A DNA stretch of 64,000 bases, from the NCBI GenBank assembly GCA_942159475.1, contig OW804097.1, positions 117,030,789 to 117,094,788 on the forward strand. The letters run 5' to 3'. This stretch comes from Sthenelais limicola (Eukaryota; Annelida; Polychaeta; Phyllodocida; Sigalionidae). This document shows, one piece after another, positions 24,101-38,700 of the stretch. The translations under genes and the position numbers were made by a program. The first letter of the stretch is position 1, and each line of letters opens with the position of its first letter. The notes under the pieces are model-generated. The model did not search any database, was not told the DNA's origin, and worked only from the letters and a program-made list of their open reading frames with translations.

Positions 24101-27100
24101 TTATCCATACGTGCATAGAATGCTTCCTATGTTACGTCTATATAGCATCTTTCGGTTGGATTAAGTATACATGTGAACATTAATGTTGCCATGAGGTGAT
24201 GAGCTATTTCCCTCTAATAGGATGAGAATGGATGTGAAATATCAACTCTTGTTGTATATGGTATATTTAAAAATCCTTTACCCAGTTATGGGTGTATATG
24301 GGTCAAGTTTTCACGAAATGTATAATTCGCCTTCATCGATCCTGTCAATTAACCCAAATTTAAGACAAAAATCAGGTTCAAAATACAGTTCAACATAACC
24401 AGACAGATTTATTGAATAAATACAATACAGAATATACTCAGATATACTCAGTATCTATCATTTTTCGCTTTAATTTAGTAGAATTTGGGAGATGTGTAGA
24501 ACTGTAGATTGTGCATTTTCTGAAAATCTGACCCATATATATTCTAAAGTATATGACTGTTTGCATTCAAAGATATGAATTTAGACCCATAGTACACTAA
24601 CTGACCTAGAACATTGGATTGGAGATTGCATTGTGTGACCCTCGCCATTTCTTGGAAATTTCCTTTTTGTGTCACGTTTTTAATAATTTGCCTTTATGTG
24701 GATACAAATATCGAGGGCAAGTCAGGAGCAATCTAAACACTAATTTTAGAAACATATTTTCAATATTTTATTTCACCGGGGGAAAACCTCAAATGACTGT
24801 CCTTTGTCGGGTCAGTTTGCGGGGGGAGGACGAGGTATGAGTTGGCTGTTTTTCACCTGGTTCCTTGGGAGAAAGATGTCATGGTTGATTGGTATTTATG
24901 GGTCAGATTTTCAAAAAATGTACAATTCGCCTTCACCAATCGTCTCAAATAACCCACATTTAAGACAAAAATGAGCTTCAAAATGCAGTTATATATAACA
25001 TAACAGAACTGATACTTTAAATCAATGCGATACCAAATATACTCAGATATACCCGGTATTCATCATTTTTCAGCCTAATTTAGGAGAATTTCCTAAATGT
25101 GTAGAGCAGCCAATTGTACATTTTCTGAAAATCTGACTCTTATATCTTTAGAGATGTGTGTCCATTGATAAGTGGACCTCGTTCTAGTTAATTTGAACCT
25201 TATCTCAACGTTCTCTATGTTGCCCCCGTACCTCACCCCTTTCTTCCCCATGTCTATAAATCACCTGTACATCGGTTTGAAAAGATCAAAACCTAGGGCC
25301 GGTCATTGACATGCCTAGTATGGACACCTCCCATATTTAATGGGTCAGATCGTCAAATAAATCCTTCTAAATTAGACTGAAAACTTGTCAATGCCAGGTA
25401 TTTCTGAGTATATTTCATATTGCGCTGATACAAACGATCGGTTCAGTGATGTTGAACTGTATTTGAAACCTCTTTTCTCTCTTCAATTTGGGTTATTTGA
25501 AAAGGGTTTCTGAAGGTAAATTGTACATTTTCAGACGACTTGACCCTTTCCTCTTCTCCCCCCTTTTCCATGTTCCTTTGCTTGTTCTCAGGTCGTACTT
25601 ATATGCTTGAGTGAGTGTGGGTGGATTGGTGGGTGGGGAGTTGATTCATTTCCCCCAATACATGGGTCAGATTTTCAGAAAATGTACAACTAGCAGTTGT
25701 ATACATTTAGTAAATTACGCTAAATTACGCTGCAATTTGGTCAATACTAGGTACATTCGAGTATATTCAGCATTGCATTGATTCTAGCAATATGTTTGGT
25801 TAGGTTGAACTGTATTTTAAACTTTATTTTCGTCTGAAATTTGGGTTATTTGAGAAGATTGGCGAAGTTGAATGGTACATTTTCTAACAATGTGACCCAA
25901 TACATGTTTGTATTGTTGCCCTGACAACCCGTTATTTACCGTGACCCTGCGGCCTGGCGAGACCCCCAAAAGCACTGCTTCTCAAAGCATGGTATTCCTT
26001 CCTCTGATTTGTGTCTCAAGGAGAGGCATAAAGCTGAACAATTGGCTCCGGTTTTAATATGTGTATCTATAGAAATACAGCCCATATTGGCCTGCATGAC
26101 TGCCCCCATTGCTCTGTGTTTATAGTCATGATAATTTGCAGTCCAACTTATTCATGGAAGCTTCAATTCTGTGGTATCTGTGACTTGATATGAAATGTCA
26201 GTTTTATATCGGGTTTTGTATATGGGTCAGAATTTCAGAAAATGTACAAATCACCTAGCTTCACCAATCCTTTCAAATGACCTTAATTTAAGAGAAAAGT
26301 GACGTTAAAAATACGGTTTAACGCAATGAAAAGGACATGTTTTACCAACACAACGCCAGAGATACTCTGATAAACCCATTATTCATAATTTCTTAGTCTA
26401 ATTTAGCAGAAGTTACCAAATTTGTAGATCAAATCATATCTTATGTTGAAGAAGGTAGTTTGGTGCATCTCGGCCAGAAATCGCTACATTTTTGGAGCTT
26501 TTCCCTTCATGCAGCAGTATATCAATGTTTAGGTTCATGTCTCTGTGTTATTTACAAGGCCATAAGCAGTACGTTGTCTCTGCATAAGTTATTTTGCTGG
26601 TAAATTAGCACTGATCATTGGAATATATTACACAGATGTATTCTACCAGAAAACATAAAAAGAAATCACTGCAAAACTATTTTTCAGGAAAAGATGGCAT
26701 TAAAATTGGTCCCATGGGATCGAAAATCTCATTTATAATTTATAGTTTAGCCACGTCTGCTTGTCAAGGGGTAAGACAGCAATTATGCATCGAAACTAAA
26801 AATATAAACCACAAATTTTATGTTCACTCTAGGTCCAAACCCTCAGATCAGATAAAAATGGTATGTCAGCCTACTTCGCTAATTGTTTTCCTGGCTTAAG
26901 ACTCGGCCTTTTAATGGGAATATAATGACATTTTGCGTTCTTATGGAATTATAATGGCATTTTGTGGTTTGAGGCGAGAGGCTTTCCCTTCGTTTGAAGG
27001 GACTCTCTCAACTATGGGCCTAGACTGTGTTACTTAATATAACTGCCTGTCTGGCCTATTTCAATCAATACATGGCTTAACCATTTTCTCAGACACGAGG

Positions 27101-29314
27101 CAAATTTAACACATGTGCAGCCAATAAAAACACAAGCATTGCCAATCAAGCTCCGATTTCAGTTTTGTTCAATATTGAAATACCACCGCCCGACTCCGGG
27201 GTAGGATTTCACTCCTTCAGCCCCCCAGACTGGGACGCCACAAAAACGCCTTATGACGTAACGACACTGAGTCAACCTTGGCCTCCTTTTAGCATAAGCA
27301 AACATAAACCAATTAACTTCAAAATATATGTTTCTGATCAAGCCATCAGAAAATGTACAAATGGCATCTCAATTCTTCACTAAATTAGGCTGGAAAATGA
27401 CTAATACTAGGCATATCTGAGTATATTTTGTATTGCATTGATGCAAACAATCTGCTCGACTATGATAAACTGTGTTTTGAAGGTCATTTTTGTCTTGAAT
27501 TGGAGTAAATTGAGAGGATGGGTGAAGGCAAATTGTACATTTTCCCGCAACCTGACCACCTGTAAGTGTTTCCTGAACGGTTACGTTACAGAAGTGAATG
27601 CTACAACTTACTAACTTGAAACATACAATAGTTGGCCATTGCCTCCTCACGAAAAAGAGCAAATTGACTCAGTCTCGGTTGAATGTTTGACAGAAAAGTG
27701 GTTAATTATTTATTGGTATCGGTAGTAGCATGTCAATCATCATGCTTACCAGGCACACATATGTTACATATACATGTTACAATATTTGCATTTTCCTACA
27801 ACAGTACGTAGCTTTTAAAGGTGACTAATACACTCTAGGTCCAAACCCTCAGATCAGATAAGAGTGGTTTGTAAGCGGTATGTCGCTAATCGGTTCCCTG
27901 GCCTAGAACTCGGCGTTTAATGGGAATGTAATGACATTTTGCAGTCTTAATGGAATTATAATGGCACTTTGTGGTTTGAGGCGAGAGGCTTTCCCTCCGT
28001 TTGAAGGGACACTCTCAACTTTGGGCCTAGACTGAATACACCAGTGCTGGAATTTTGATATCTAGGAACTCAGATCAGATATTAAAGAATGGTATGCCAG
28101 TAGTTGGACGCCTACTGCGCTAATGGCTTTCCTTGATGGGAGTAGATGTCTTAATGGGATTCTAATGGGATTTTGCGAATAGAAGCGAAAGGCTTTCCCT
28201 CAGTTTGGAGGGTCTCTCTGAATTATGGGCCTGGGGATCTCAGGAGGTCTGGATGGAGTCTATATGTTAGTGGGGGAGAGGGCTGTACGATACAAAACCA
28301 CTTTAACTGGACAAAAACAACCGGTCAAGCCCAATATTGACCTGCCAGGCCAGCCTCACACAGTGTACTACAGTGTGGTCATAGGGCCGGTCTCCACTGC
28401 ACCGATTTGCTCATGCAGTGCAGTGACCGACGGAACAGGTTCATTAGATTCATCTAATCTTGACGGGAGGCACTCAACTGACGGTCGACGGTCAGCTACC
28501 GTCATTGTTCATCATTTCCAATGGGTTGACTGTCCCCTGTTTCTCCCCCGACTGCCCTCCGTCGAGATATAATCGGCTGAGTGGACACGGAGGCCTATAA
28601 GGGTGACCTTGAAACTGAAATGTAGGTCTTCTACTCTCACCTGATAATATGGATCAATCCCCCATACCTGACGTAATCCTTGCCATCCTGCCATTCAAAA
28701 AATAATAGAAAAATGGTGTTTCAATAGGAGAGTTGCAGGTCTCACTGCGCATGTCTACTACAGTGCATGCTGGGATGGATTCTGTTGAAATCTGACATAC
28801 AAATATTTGGCAAAATTTTATCGAAAATTGCAAGATGTTTTCACCAATATTAGAGCTTGTATAAATGATCTATGAAAACCAAATACATGATGGGAAAAAT
28901 GGGGACTTGTGTCATGGAAACATGTATACCACATGGATATTGACATTAGAAAATTGATACATATTCCATGCGGAAGATCGCATGTTTTCTATAGATTTTA
29001 GACTGTACCATTAGTCCCAAAATTCCATGCAAAGCAAGATTCAAAATGGCGACTATGCAAATCCCTTATTCAATTCAATTAAAAAATTCTTTATTGCTGA
29101 TGTTATTACAAGTGGTCGATCACCTCTGACAATGATGTCAGTTCTTCCGATGAGTGCCATTTTTTTTAATAGAACTTAAGGGTTGCTTTCTCTTCTTCTG
29201 GTTGCCTTGTATTTTCTCTTTATTTTACCAACACCAACTCCTCTTCCATCAAGTCCTTCTTTTCTTATTCTTCGCCCCCTCCTCTCATCCCCCTCCCCCT
29301 CCCGCCCCACTCCT

Positions 29315-29359
<45 letters not shown>

Positions 29360-29596
29360 TCTCCTCCTCCACCTCCTCCTCCTCCCCTTTCTCCCCCTCC
29401 TCCTCCTCCTCCTCCTCCTCCCCCTCCACCTCCTCCCCCTTCTCCCCCTCCGTCTCCTTCCTCCTCCTCCTCCTCCTCCCTCCTCCTCCTCCTCCTCCCT
29501 CTCCTCCCCTCCTCCTCCTCCCTCTCCTCCTCCTCCTCCTCCTTCCTCCTCTTCCTTCTCCTCCTTCCTCCTCCTCCTCCTCCGTGTCCTTCCTCC

Positions 29597-29628
<32 letters not shown>

Positions 29629-29677
29629 CTCCTCCTCCTTCGTCTCCTTCCTCCTCCTCCTCCTCCGTCTCCTTCCT

Positions 29678-29710
<33 letters not shown>

Positions 29711-32700
29711 TCTCCTCCTCCCCCCTTCTCCCCCTCCCCCTCCCCCACCTCCTCCTCCGTCTCCTTCCTCCTCCTGTCCCTCCTCCACCTCCACCTCCTC
29801 CCCCTCCTCCACCACTTCCTCCCCCTTCTCCCCCCTCCTCCTCCTCCTCCGTCTCCTTCCTCCTCCTCCTTCTCCTCCTCCTCCTCTCCATTTTACCCTA
29901 TACCATCATCTCCAAAGTTCTTAAGGCAATGTTCCACTTCTTATACTATATTTGGTCAAGTCATTTTCCTCTAACTATTCTCCTCCAAAGTGTATTACAA
30001 AAGGTAAAATAGAGATAGTTTTCTCATGTGTTGAATAAACCTAAAGTCTAATTTGGGGAATGTTGGTCTTGTCCAAATCCTGTCCATTTACCCCAGGATT
30101 ATTTTATTAGTAGAATAATAGATGTATCAGCCCACGTTAAGCAGGGCCATGTTTGCACTGCATTATCACTGGGTTATTCTAGGGGATTACTTGTTTATGC
30201 ACTGGCTTTCGCACACAAGAGGGATCCAGATCTTGTTTTAGAACTCATTAAGCCGTGGACACACACAGCCGATTTGGCTCCCGATTGTCCCCCGATTTTG
30301 GTCTTCCAATAAATCCTAAGATTTCATTTCCAATCCTGGTTGATGTTATTTCAAAAACATAAACCAGGACTTAAAATGAAATCCTGATACTTTAAATCAA
30401 CACGATACCAAATATACTCAGATTTACCCGGTATTTTTCATTTTTCAGTCTAATTTCGGGGAATTTCCTAAATGTGTAGAACTGCCAATTGTACATTTTC
30501 TGAAAATCTGACCCATATATAATACATATTCTAAACAATGCGATCAAATAGAATATTAAAATTGTACTACATCAAAGTTGAATTCAAAGAATATCAAACG
30601 ATTTGGAACTTTTTCGTAGTATATGTTTCCTATACTTTCGGAAAGTGTTGAGGGCACAGACAATTTCCATTACATTCCCCCGTATTCTAATTTTATTTCA
30701 TGAAATGATTGAAATTTTAAGCTTTCAGACTAAAAGGACTGAAAAAAAAAACCCATTTTGATTGATTGATGCACTGTTTTTATTTGATCTATAATCCTTA
30801 CAAAAAAGTGTTTGATCTTTTTGGATGAGACTCCTATAGAGGTAGAATGATCTATTCATTCTTCATAGGAGTTTTGTCTCAGATTTTGGTATTTCTCGAT
30901 CAAAAAAAAAGGTTAAGCAATCATTTGAACAAAATATTCTTAGGGGTTATGTGGGTGGGTGTTCCTTATGCCCTGACCTTTGCCTCCCCTGTTACATATG
31001 GGTCAAATTTCCAGAAAATGTACAATTTGCAGCTCCACACATTTAGTAAATTCTGCTAAATAAGCCTGCAATTTGGTCAATACTAGGTAAATTCGAGAAT
31101 ATTCGGCATTGCATTGATTCTAGCAATCTGTTTGGTCAGGTTGAACTGTATTTTGAACTTTACTTTCGTCTGAAATTTGGGTTATTTGAGAAGATTTGTG
31201 AAGGCGAATTGTACATTTTCTGAAAATTTGACCCATATGTGTCCCGAGGCATACTTTATATTTGTCCACCAGACTGTAGAACAGGTAAATAAACATGACA
31301 ATGGACTTTATTTAGTGCAGATCTCTGCAGATTAGGGTCCGTCTTATGCTCGCAAGTTTATTAGGGTTTCCATGTCAACTGTCTAACAAATAAAAGCAAT
31401 TGTACATCATAAATCATTAAACCTAATAATAATAATAGCTGAGGTTACCTTCAAGGACACACGTACGCTGTGGGCATCGTATAACCAGACTGTTGTAGAG
31501 AGACCCTCCGAGAGGGGATTTCACATATGGGTCAGATTTTCAGAAAATGTACAATTGGCAGCTGTACACATTTAGTAAATTCTGCTAAATTAGGCTGCAA
31601 TTTGGCCAATACTTGGTAAATTCGAGAATATTCGGCATATTGCATTGATTCTAGCCATCTGTTTGGCTAGGTTGAACTGTATTTTGAACTTTATTTTCGT
31701 TTGAAGAAAACGCATGTATGTACATTATTTGATAAATGATAGCGGTTCGGAAGTCTAAGTTAAATCCAGGAAATACAATACTATTAAGGCGTCCCGGTGA
31801 ATTCTTATGTTTTTGGTCGAGGGACCTGACGTATACTGCTTCTATTTGATGGTGAGTGGTAAGTGATGGCCATATCAATGGATAAATGTGTTTGTCTCTT
31901 GATGTTTACCACTCATAGCTATACAAAAACGTGAGCGATATTTTTGCAACCATTAAAGGTAATAATCACCAATCTAATCTGTCGCATATATTCGTTGGGA
32001 GTTTTGATTTGAGTGTTCAAATAAAAGATATCTCTTATATATTATATATATATATGGTTTTCTTTCAGACCATAATGCAATAAGTTACTAGTAACTGCAT
32101 AATTATAACTTGTTAATGTAATTTTCTACATTCAATGAAGACACTCTAGGTCCAAACCCTCAGATCAGATAAGAATGGCATGTCAGCCTACATCGATGAT
32201 CGGTTTTCTGGTATAGAACTCGGCGTTTTAACATAACGACATTTTGCGGTTTTAATGGAATTATAATGGCACTTTGCGGTTTTAATGGAATTATAATGGC
32301 ACTTTGCGGTTTGAGGCGAGGGGATTTGCCTTCGTTTGAAGGAAGTTTCTCAACTCTGGGCCTAGACTGAAGATTTTCTCCAATGTGATTTATAACTACA
32401 CCCCCCCCCCCCTCCCCGCCCGCCATCCCCCCCCCCCACCCCCACACCTCCACCCCACACACATGCTCCCACTGAGTAAAATGCATACTTGGAAATGTGA
32501 TTAATGTTCTTTGTCAACTATATGGCATCATCACTTGGACCTGCCTCGGATACGTTAACCTGATACTTTGAAAGCTTCTAATTATACTCCTGAAGCTGAT
32601 CTGATCTGTAGGAAAATGAACACCTGAGACAAAAACAAGCAAATCTACGTGTATAAAACAGCATTGAAGTGATTTCTGAAAACAAAACAAAAACATTCCT

Positions 32701-35700
32701 GCAAATGAAGTGATAGGATCAATGATCTATGGGAAAGCACTCGTGGCCACGCGACACTCGCGAGGAGGGCGACAGAAAAACCCTCTCTTTATTGCCAAAA
32801 AGAAATCTAGAAAAACTATCCAAGGATCAGGCGCAGTCAACATAGGATGAAATTCCTAGCATATGGCAGCGTGCAGCCAATTGTGCAGACAATAGGGGAC
32901 TTGCATTACCGCCATCTTGAATCTTGATTCGCAAGGAATTATGGGAGTTGTTTATCAGTGAAAAATCTATAGAAAACGTGCCATTTTTTTGTATTTTAAT
33001 CAGGCTGCAATTTGCTCAATTTTTTGTATTTCCATTACGGCCAAGTCAATTAAATAATGTTGACATGTAAATACACTACATCCATCATGGATATCCTAGA
33101 GTGTTGCCTGTTACATATCTTATTGAAAAAAATGTTTGTTAAAAAATAGCTACTAATTATCGACAATTGGACATATCATTAATCAAAAAACCACATTCAG
33201 CGTTTTCAGCCAATCTTATCAAGCACATATATAGAACATAAGAACATTCCATCTATATACTCTATCTCGTCAGAACATACATTTTCTTTACATTCGGCCA
33301 TGTTCAGTATGGAATATTTATCGCTGCTTTAATATCAATATCCATGTGTGATGAATACATTTTCCCACTACACCAGTGCTCATCTTTCCCATCATGCATT
33401 TGGTTTTATAGTCATTTACACAAGCTGTATAATATTCGTGAACGCATTCTTGCAATTTTTTATAGTAAAAAAATGTTGCTAAATATTCGTATGTCAGCCC
33501 TGAACTGAATCTATCCCAGCATGCACTGTAAAAGACATTTGCAGTGGCACACGCAAATCCCCTATTGTGGATAGGGAGAGGCTATAATTTAGATTCAAGT
33601 TTGGCCCGACAGGTGGAGTACGATTGTGTTGAGGAGGGTTGAGCGCTGACAAATGAGTCTGGCTGCTCAATAAAAGGACGGAGGTGGTAACCTCCCCGGT
33701 GCTTCGGGTTCTGTAAGGTTATGGGTCAGATTTTCAGATAATGTACAATTGGCAGATCGACACATTTAGTAAATTCTGCTAAATTAGACCGAAAAATCGT
33801 TAATACTAAGTATATATATATCTGAGTATATTTAGTATTGCCTTGATTCACACAATCTGTTAGGTTATATATTTTGGCTAGGTTATGTCGAACCTGATTT
33901 TTGTCTTAAAATTCGGTTATTTGAGAGAATTGCTGAAGTTGAATTGTACATTTTCTGGCGTTTTCACCCTTATGCATTGATTATGGCCCGTTATGTAGGG
34001 AGTTAGGTAACCGGGGAGGGTTTTTTTGTGTAAGTTTTATGCCTGTGTGGTTTTTGAAAAGAGGGCGAGGGGGGCGTATCCAGCTGGTAAAAGAATTTCA
34101 GTGAAGAAAAAAAAGAATTCCGATGAATGAAGCGATGATTGTTTTTTGAATTTTCGTAATTGCAATATAATTAGCGTGTTTTAGTTTGCCAAAAATATGA
34201 AGTGTATTGGGATGCTAGTTTTCAGTATTTGGAATGAAATGAATAATTTTGAAAACTTCTCAATTTCGTTATAACTAACCATTTATAACCAAATTCCGTC
34301 AAAGTTTTCATCGCAAAATAGGATCGGCCAAATTTTATTAAACCCCGTACACACCACCACAAAAAGCTAGTAGATGAGAGGGCCTAAATAATAAGAATTC
34401 TGTCTTTCAGTATTTTTACTGGCATCCCTGTATTTTATACACTTTAGAACAATTCTTTAAAAGTTATATTGACTTACGTCTGCATTATTTACAGTACAAT
34501 TCTTAAACAGAGCGGTTTTTTATTATTCGTTTTTATTCAGGTATGAGCTAACATACATCATTGGTAACAAAATAAATTGTATAAGGTAGCCCCTCAGTTC
34601 ACCATTGCGGTGGTCTTCTTCTGAGTCCTGAACCGGCGAAAAGGTATAATTAGATATATAGTAGATGTATAGTTTTAACTAAAGAAATTGAATTGAAAAA
34701 TCTTTTTATTTGTCAGTAATATAATACATTTACATAGAAAATGACAAGCTGGTCGACAGACTTCTGGGATAATCCCAGTTCTATGGGACACAATGACCAA
34801 AGAACACAAACAATTTATACAATTTAGTCGTAATTATGTAATAAAAAGCACACAGTCAGATAATCTGATTATATACACAAATATATAGAAGCACACAGTC
34901 AAGCTGTATTTTTATACACACAGAAGTAAAGAGACATCTATACATCTGTGTGAACACTCTAGGCCAAACCCTCAGATCAGATAAGAATGGTATGTCAGCC
35001 TGCTTCGCTAATCAGTTTCCTGGCCTAGTACTCAGCGCTGTAATGGGAATATAATGACATTTTGCGATCTTAATGGAATTATAATGGCACTTTGCAGTTT
35101 GAGGCGAGAGGCTTTCCCTTCGTTTGAAGGAACTCTTTCAACTTTGGGCCTAGACTGGTATAGAGACATACTTCTGTGTGTATAAAAATCGGTTGATGAG
35201 TCAGCTTCTCTGCAATTGTTCAGGATCCATGGTTGTTAGACTGTACAGTTATCCAATCACCCATGCCCCCTCCAACCAGTTAACCCTTGTACCATTGTAT
35301 AAAGGCACAGATGTGTTGGGGCCTCATGATATGTCATTAAACAACTCTATTGATTTCATATGGAGAATTGGCATTGTGCACCACCGCTGGGAGTTTTTTC
35401 ACGGGAGAGAAAGGGGGTGTAATGTAACGAGGGGTAATTACCATTGAAGGGTGGGTAACTTGGGTAACATATGGTTTACTTCTTTTCCTTCGTTTGTTAC
35501 CATTGAGAAGTCTGGTGTGATAATGTTGAGTAATATGTGGGTCAAGTTTTCAAAAAATGTACAATTCGCCTTCACCAATCCTCTCAAATAACCCACATTT
35601 AAGTCAGAAATGAGCTTCAAAATGCAGTTTAACATAACGAAACTGATACTTTAAATCAATGTTACACTAAATATACTCAGATATACCCGGTATTCATCAT

Positions 35701-38700
35701 TCTTCAGCCTAATTTAGTAGACTTTCCTAAATGTGTAGAGCTGCCAATTGTACATTTTCTGAAAATCTGACCCATATGTGTATGATTAGCACCGAAGGCC
35801 CGTCTGGATTCAGACTTAAAATAGTTGATATTGTTTGCCTCTGATGGAGCATTGACAACCTGTTAGACTCGAGCTTTGAAGCCCTCCTTCTCCTTCCCCT
35901 AACCCCATGGTAAGAATAATTCTATTCTACCCTCGTTATTCACACCTCTTACATTCTAAACCTCCATTATTCTACTATGCTAAGGTTTACATTTGAACAG
36001 GTAGGTATAGATAAGCATCCTAGCGTTATTACCCCTTTCAAAAGGTATTCTTTCCACCCTACTCCCTTGTGTAAGTTTCTCTGTTACAGCTATCCTTTTT
36101 CTTCGCAGAGAGAGGTGAGTGAGTGAGATTAGTTGCTTTACTCCCTTATCAACACATTTAATATGGTTATATCAAGGGCGGGAGAGCTGAGAGTGAGTGA
36201 GTGAGATTGGTTGCTTTACGCCCTTATCAACACATTTAATATGGTTATATCAAGGGCGGGAGAGCTGAGCGGGAGTGGGTGAGTGAGGTTGCTTTACGCC
36301 CTTATCAACACATTGAAGGTTATATCAAGGGCGGGAGAGCTGAGAGTGAGTGAGTGAGTGAGTGAGGTTGCTTTACGCCCTTATCAACACATTTAAGATG
36401 GTTATATATCAAGGGCGGGAGAGCTGATAGGGAGGCAGTTTATGATCATACCCAGGAAATAGAGATAGGGAAGAAGGGAGAGAGAGAGAGAGAGAAAAGA
36501 GACAGAAGGCACTTTATTGTCATACCCAGGACCAGAGAGGAGGGGGAGACAGAGAGAGAAAAATGTGAGGTAGGGAGGAAAGAGAAAGACAGAGAGAGGG
36601 GGTAGAGAAAGAGAATATGGGGAGGGAGGATGGGAGAGAGGAGTGGGAGGGAGAGAGGGAGGAGAGAGAAGTGTATGTGAGAGAGGAGGAGGAGGAGGAG
36701 GAGGAACGATCTAGAGATAGAGGAGAAAGAATGTGAGGAGGGAGGAAAGAAAGAGAGGAGAGAGAGACAATGTGTGTGTGTGTGGGTGAGTGAGGGGATA
36801 AACGAAAGGGGGAGCAGGGGGAGAGAATGTGTGGGACGGAGGAAAGAGAGAGAGGGAGAGAAAGAGGAGGAGAGGGAGAGGAGGGAGACAGAGACAGAGG
36901 AAAGAGAGAGGGACAGAGAGAGAGACAGAGAGAGGGAGGGAGGGAGAGAGAGGGACAGAGAGAGACAGAGAGAGAGGGGGGGGGACAGAGAGAGAGGGGG
37001 AGAGAGAGAGAGGGACAGAGAAATACCCATAAACTTCTAGTTCTACTGCACACTCATGGGGGTCCCACTGGTCACAAGTAATGCCAGCTTTAGGGCTATC
37101 CTGCATCTAAGTTATAAATAGCACTTCTTAATATGGAACTTTCTGGGAATGTGGATTACATACCTCTAGTAGTAGCTGCCATACAATAGGTCGCTTTTAT
37201 AGTGTACCGTTCCGGGGTTGCTCGACTGATTACATCATTATATAATTATATCCCACATTATATCCCAGATTACGTACAGTGTATTTATAACTGTAATAAC
37301 AACAGCTATAATACTCTCTGGCATGAGAAATGAGTAGTTTTCGATTTTGGACTTCCGATTATCTAAACGCTTAATTTTGATTGCCTGCCATTGCGCGATT
37401 ATAGTATTTTTCAGTAATACTTTGAACAGAACATTTAGGTGAGGTAGACAGGTTTGTCCACCCCATCAACGGTAGAAGCTTCCAGGTCTAAACAATAATT
37501 GACCATCATTTATAATTATTATAGCTCCCTCCTCTAGTCACATGAAACCTCCAAGTCAGGCACGAACTGGGAGACCTCAATCAATTTCAGATGTTCGTAT
37601 ACCATCTTAGCAAAATAAAGAATATTTCAATTTCAATTTTGTCTCATAAGAAAGAGCTATATATAAGACTCCTTCCACCGAATGATAACGAATTGTATTG
37701 GTTGAGGATATAAAAAATATATATGACACTCACGTTTGGAGGGAAAGTCATATATATAGGCGTCAGATTTTCAGAAAATGTACAATTCGTCTTCACCAAT
37801 TCTCTCAAATAACTCACATTTAAGACAAAAATGAGCTTCAAAATGCAGTTTAACATAACAGAACTGATACTTTAAATCAATGCGATACCAAATATACTCA
37901 GATATACCCATAACTTATCATGTTTTTAGCAGAATTTAGCAGAAATGACTGAATATGTAGAGCTGCCAATTGTACATTTTCTTAAAATCTGACCCATATA
38001 CATAGCTCATGAAACACTTCCTTCAAAACCGTTTAAAACCTGGTAAATTAAGTATGTTTGGCATAAAAACAATATCCCCTCGTGACCCGGTCCTTCATAT
38101 ATGTATTTAAGGAGATTTATGCACAATCGAGGTACCCCAGGGGTATCTGCCATATCCCCTCATGGATTAGGACAAATATAATTAGGATAGAAAACAAAGC
38201 GAGTAAACATGTGGTAATGGGTGCATGCCCCAGGCTCCTGGTCGTTATTCCCTTTATTACAGCCAAGTCTTGTTTGTATCTAAAGCATTTCTGACTTATC
38301 GAGCAAAGGGGATTATAATGTATTCAGTCAGCGGGAAGGCCGTATTAATAACGGAGACTTAGAGCATATGGGTGAAGTTTTCAGAAAATGTATAATTCAG
38401 CTCCACCGATTCTCTCAAATAACCCACATTTCAGACGTAAATAAAGGTCAAAATACAGTTTAACCTAACCAAACAGATTGTTTGAGTCAATCCAATGCCG
38501 AATATACTCGGATTTATACCTACTATTGACCAAATTGCATCTTAATTTATCAGAATTTACTCAATGTGTACAGCTGGCAATTGTACATTTTCTGACGATC
38601 TGACCCATGTACATTGTATGTAGTCGGATTGAAGAAGGAAAACACTTGGATTCATGAGAGTCAAGTTGTCAGAAAATGTACAATTCGCCTTCACCAATCC

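Noticed and set aside
28225..28572. 115-codon frame as a gene
   Set aside because: It overlaps the end of an old TIR-2 copy and a fold-back element; there is no recognisable family and no splice context.
29154..30012. Long Pro/Leu/Ser- and Glu/Arg/Gly-rich frames up to 263 codons
   Set aside because: They arise because the (TCC)n tract has no stop codons in most frames. Several frames are open on both strands at once, which is low complexity and not coding.
36446..37106. Ser/Leu-rich frames up to 194 codons
   Set aside because: By-products of the (GA)n polypurine tract, open in several frames on both strands.
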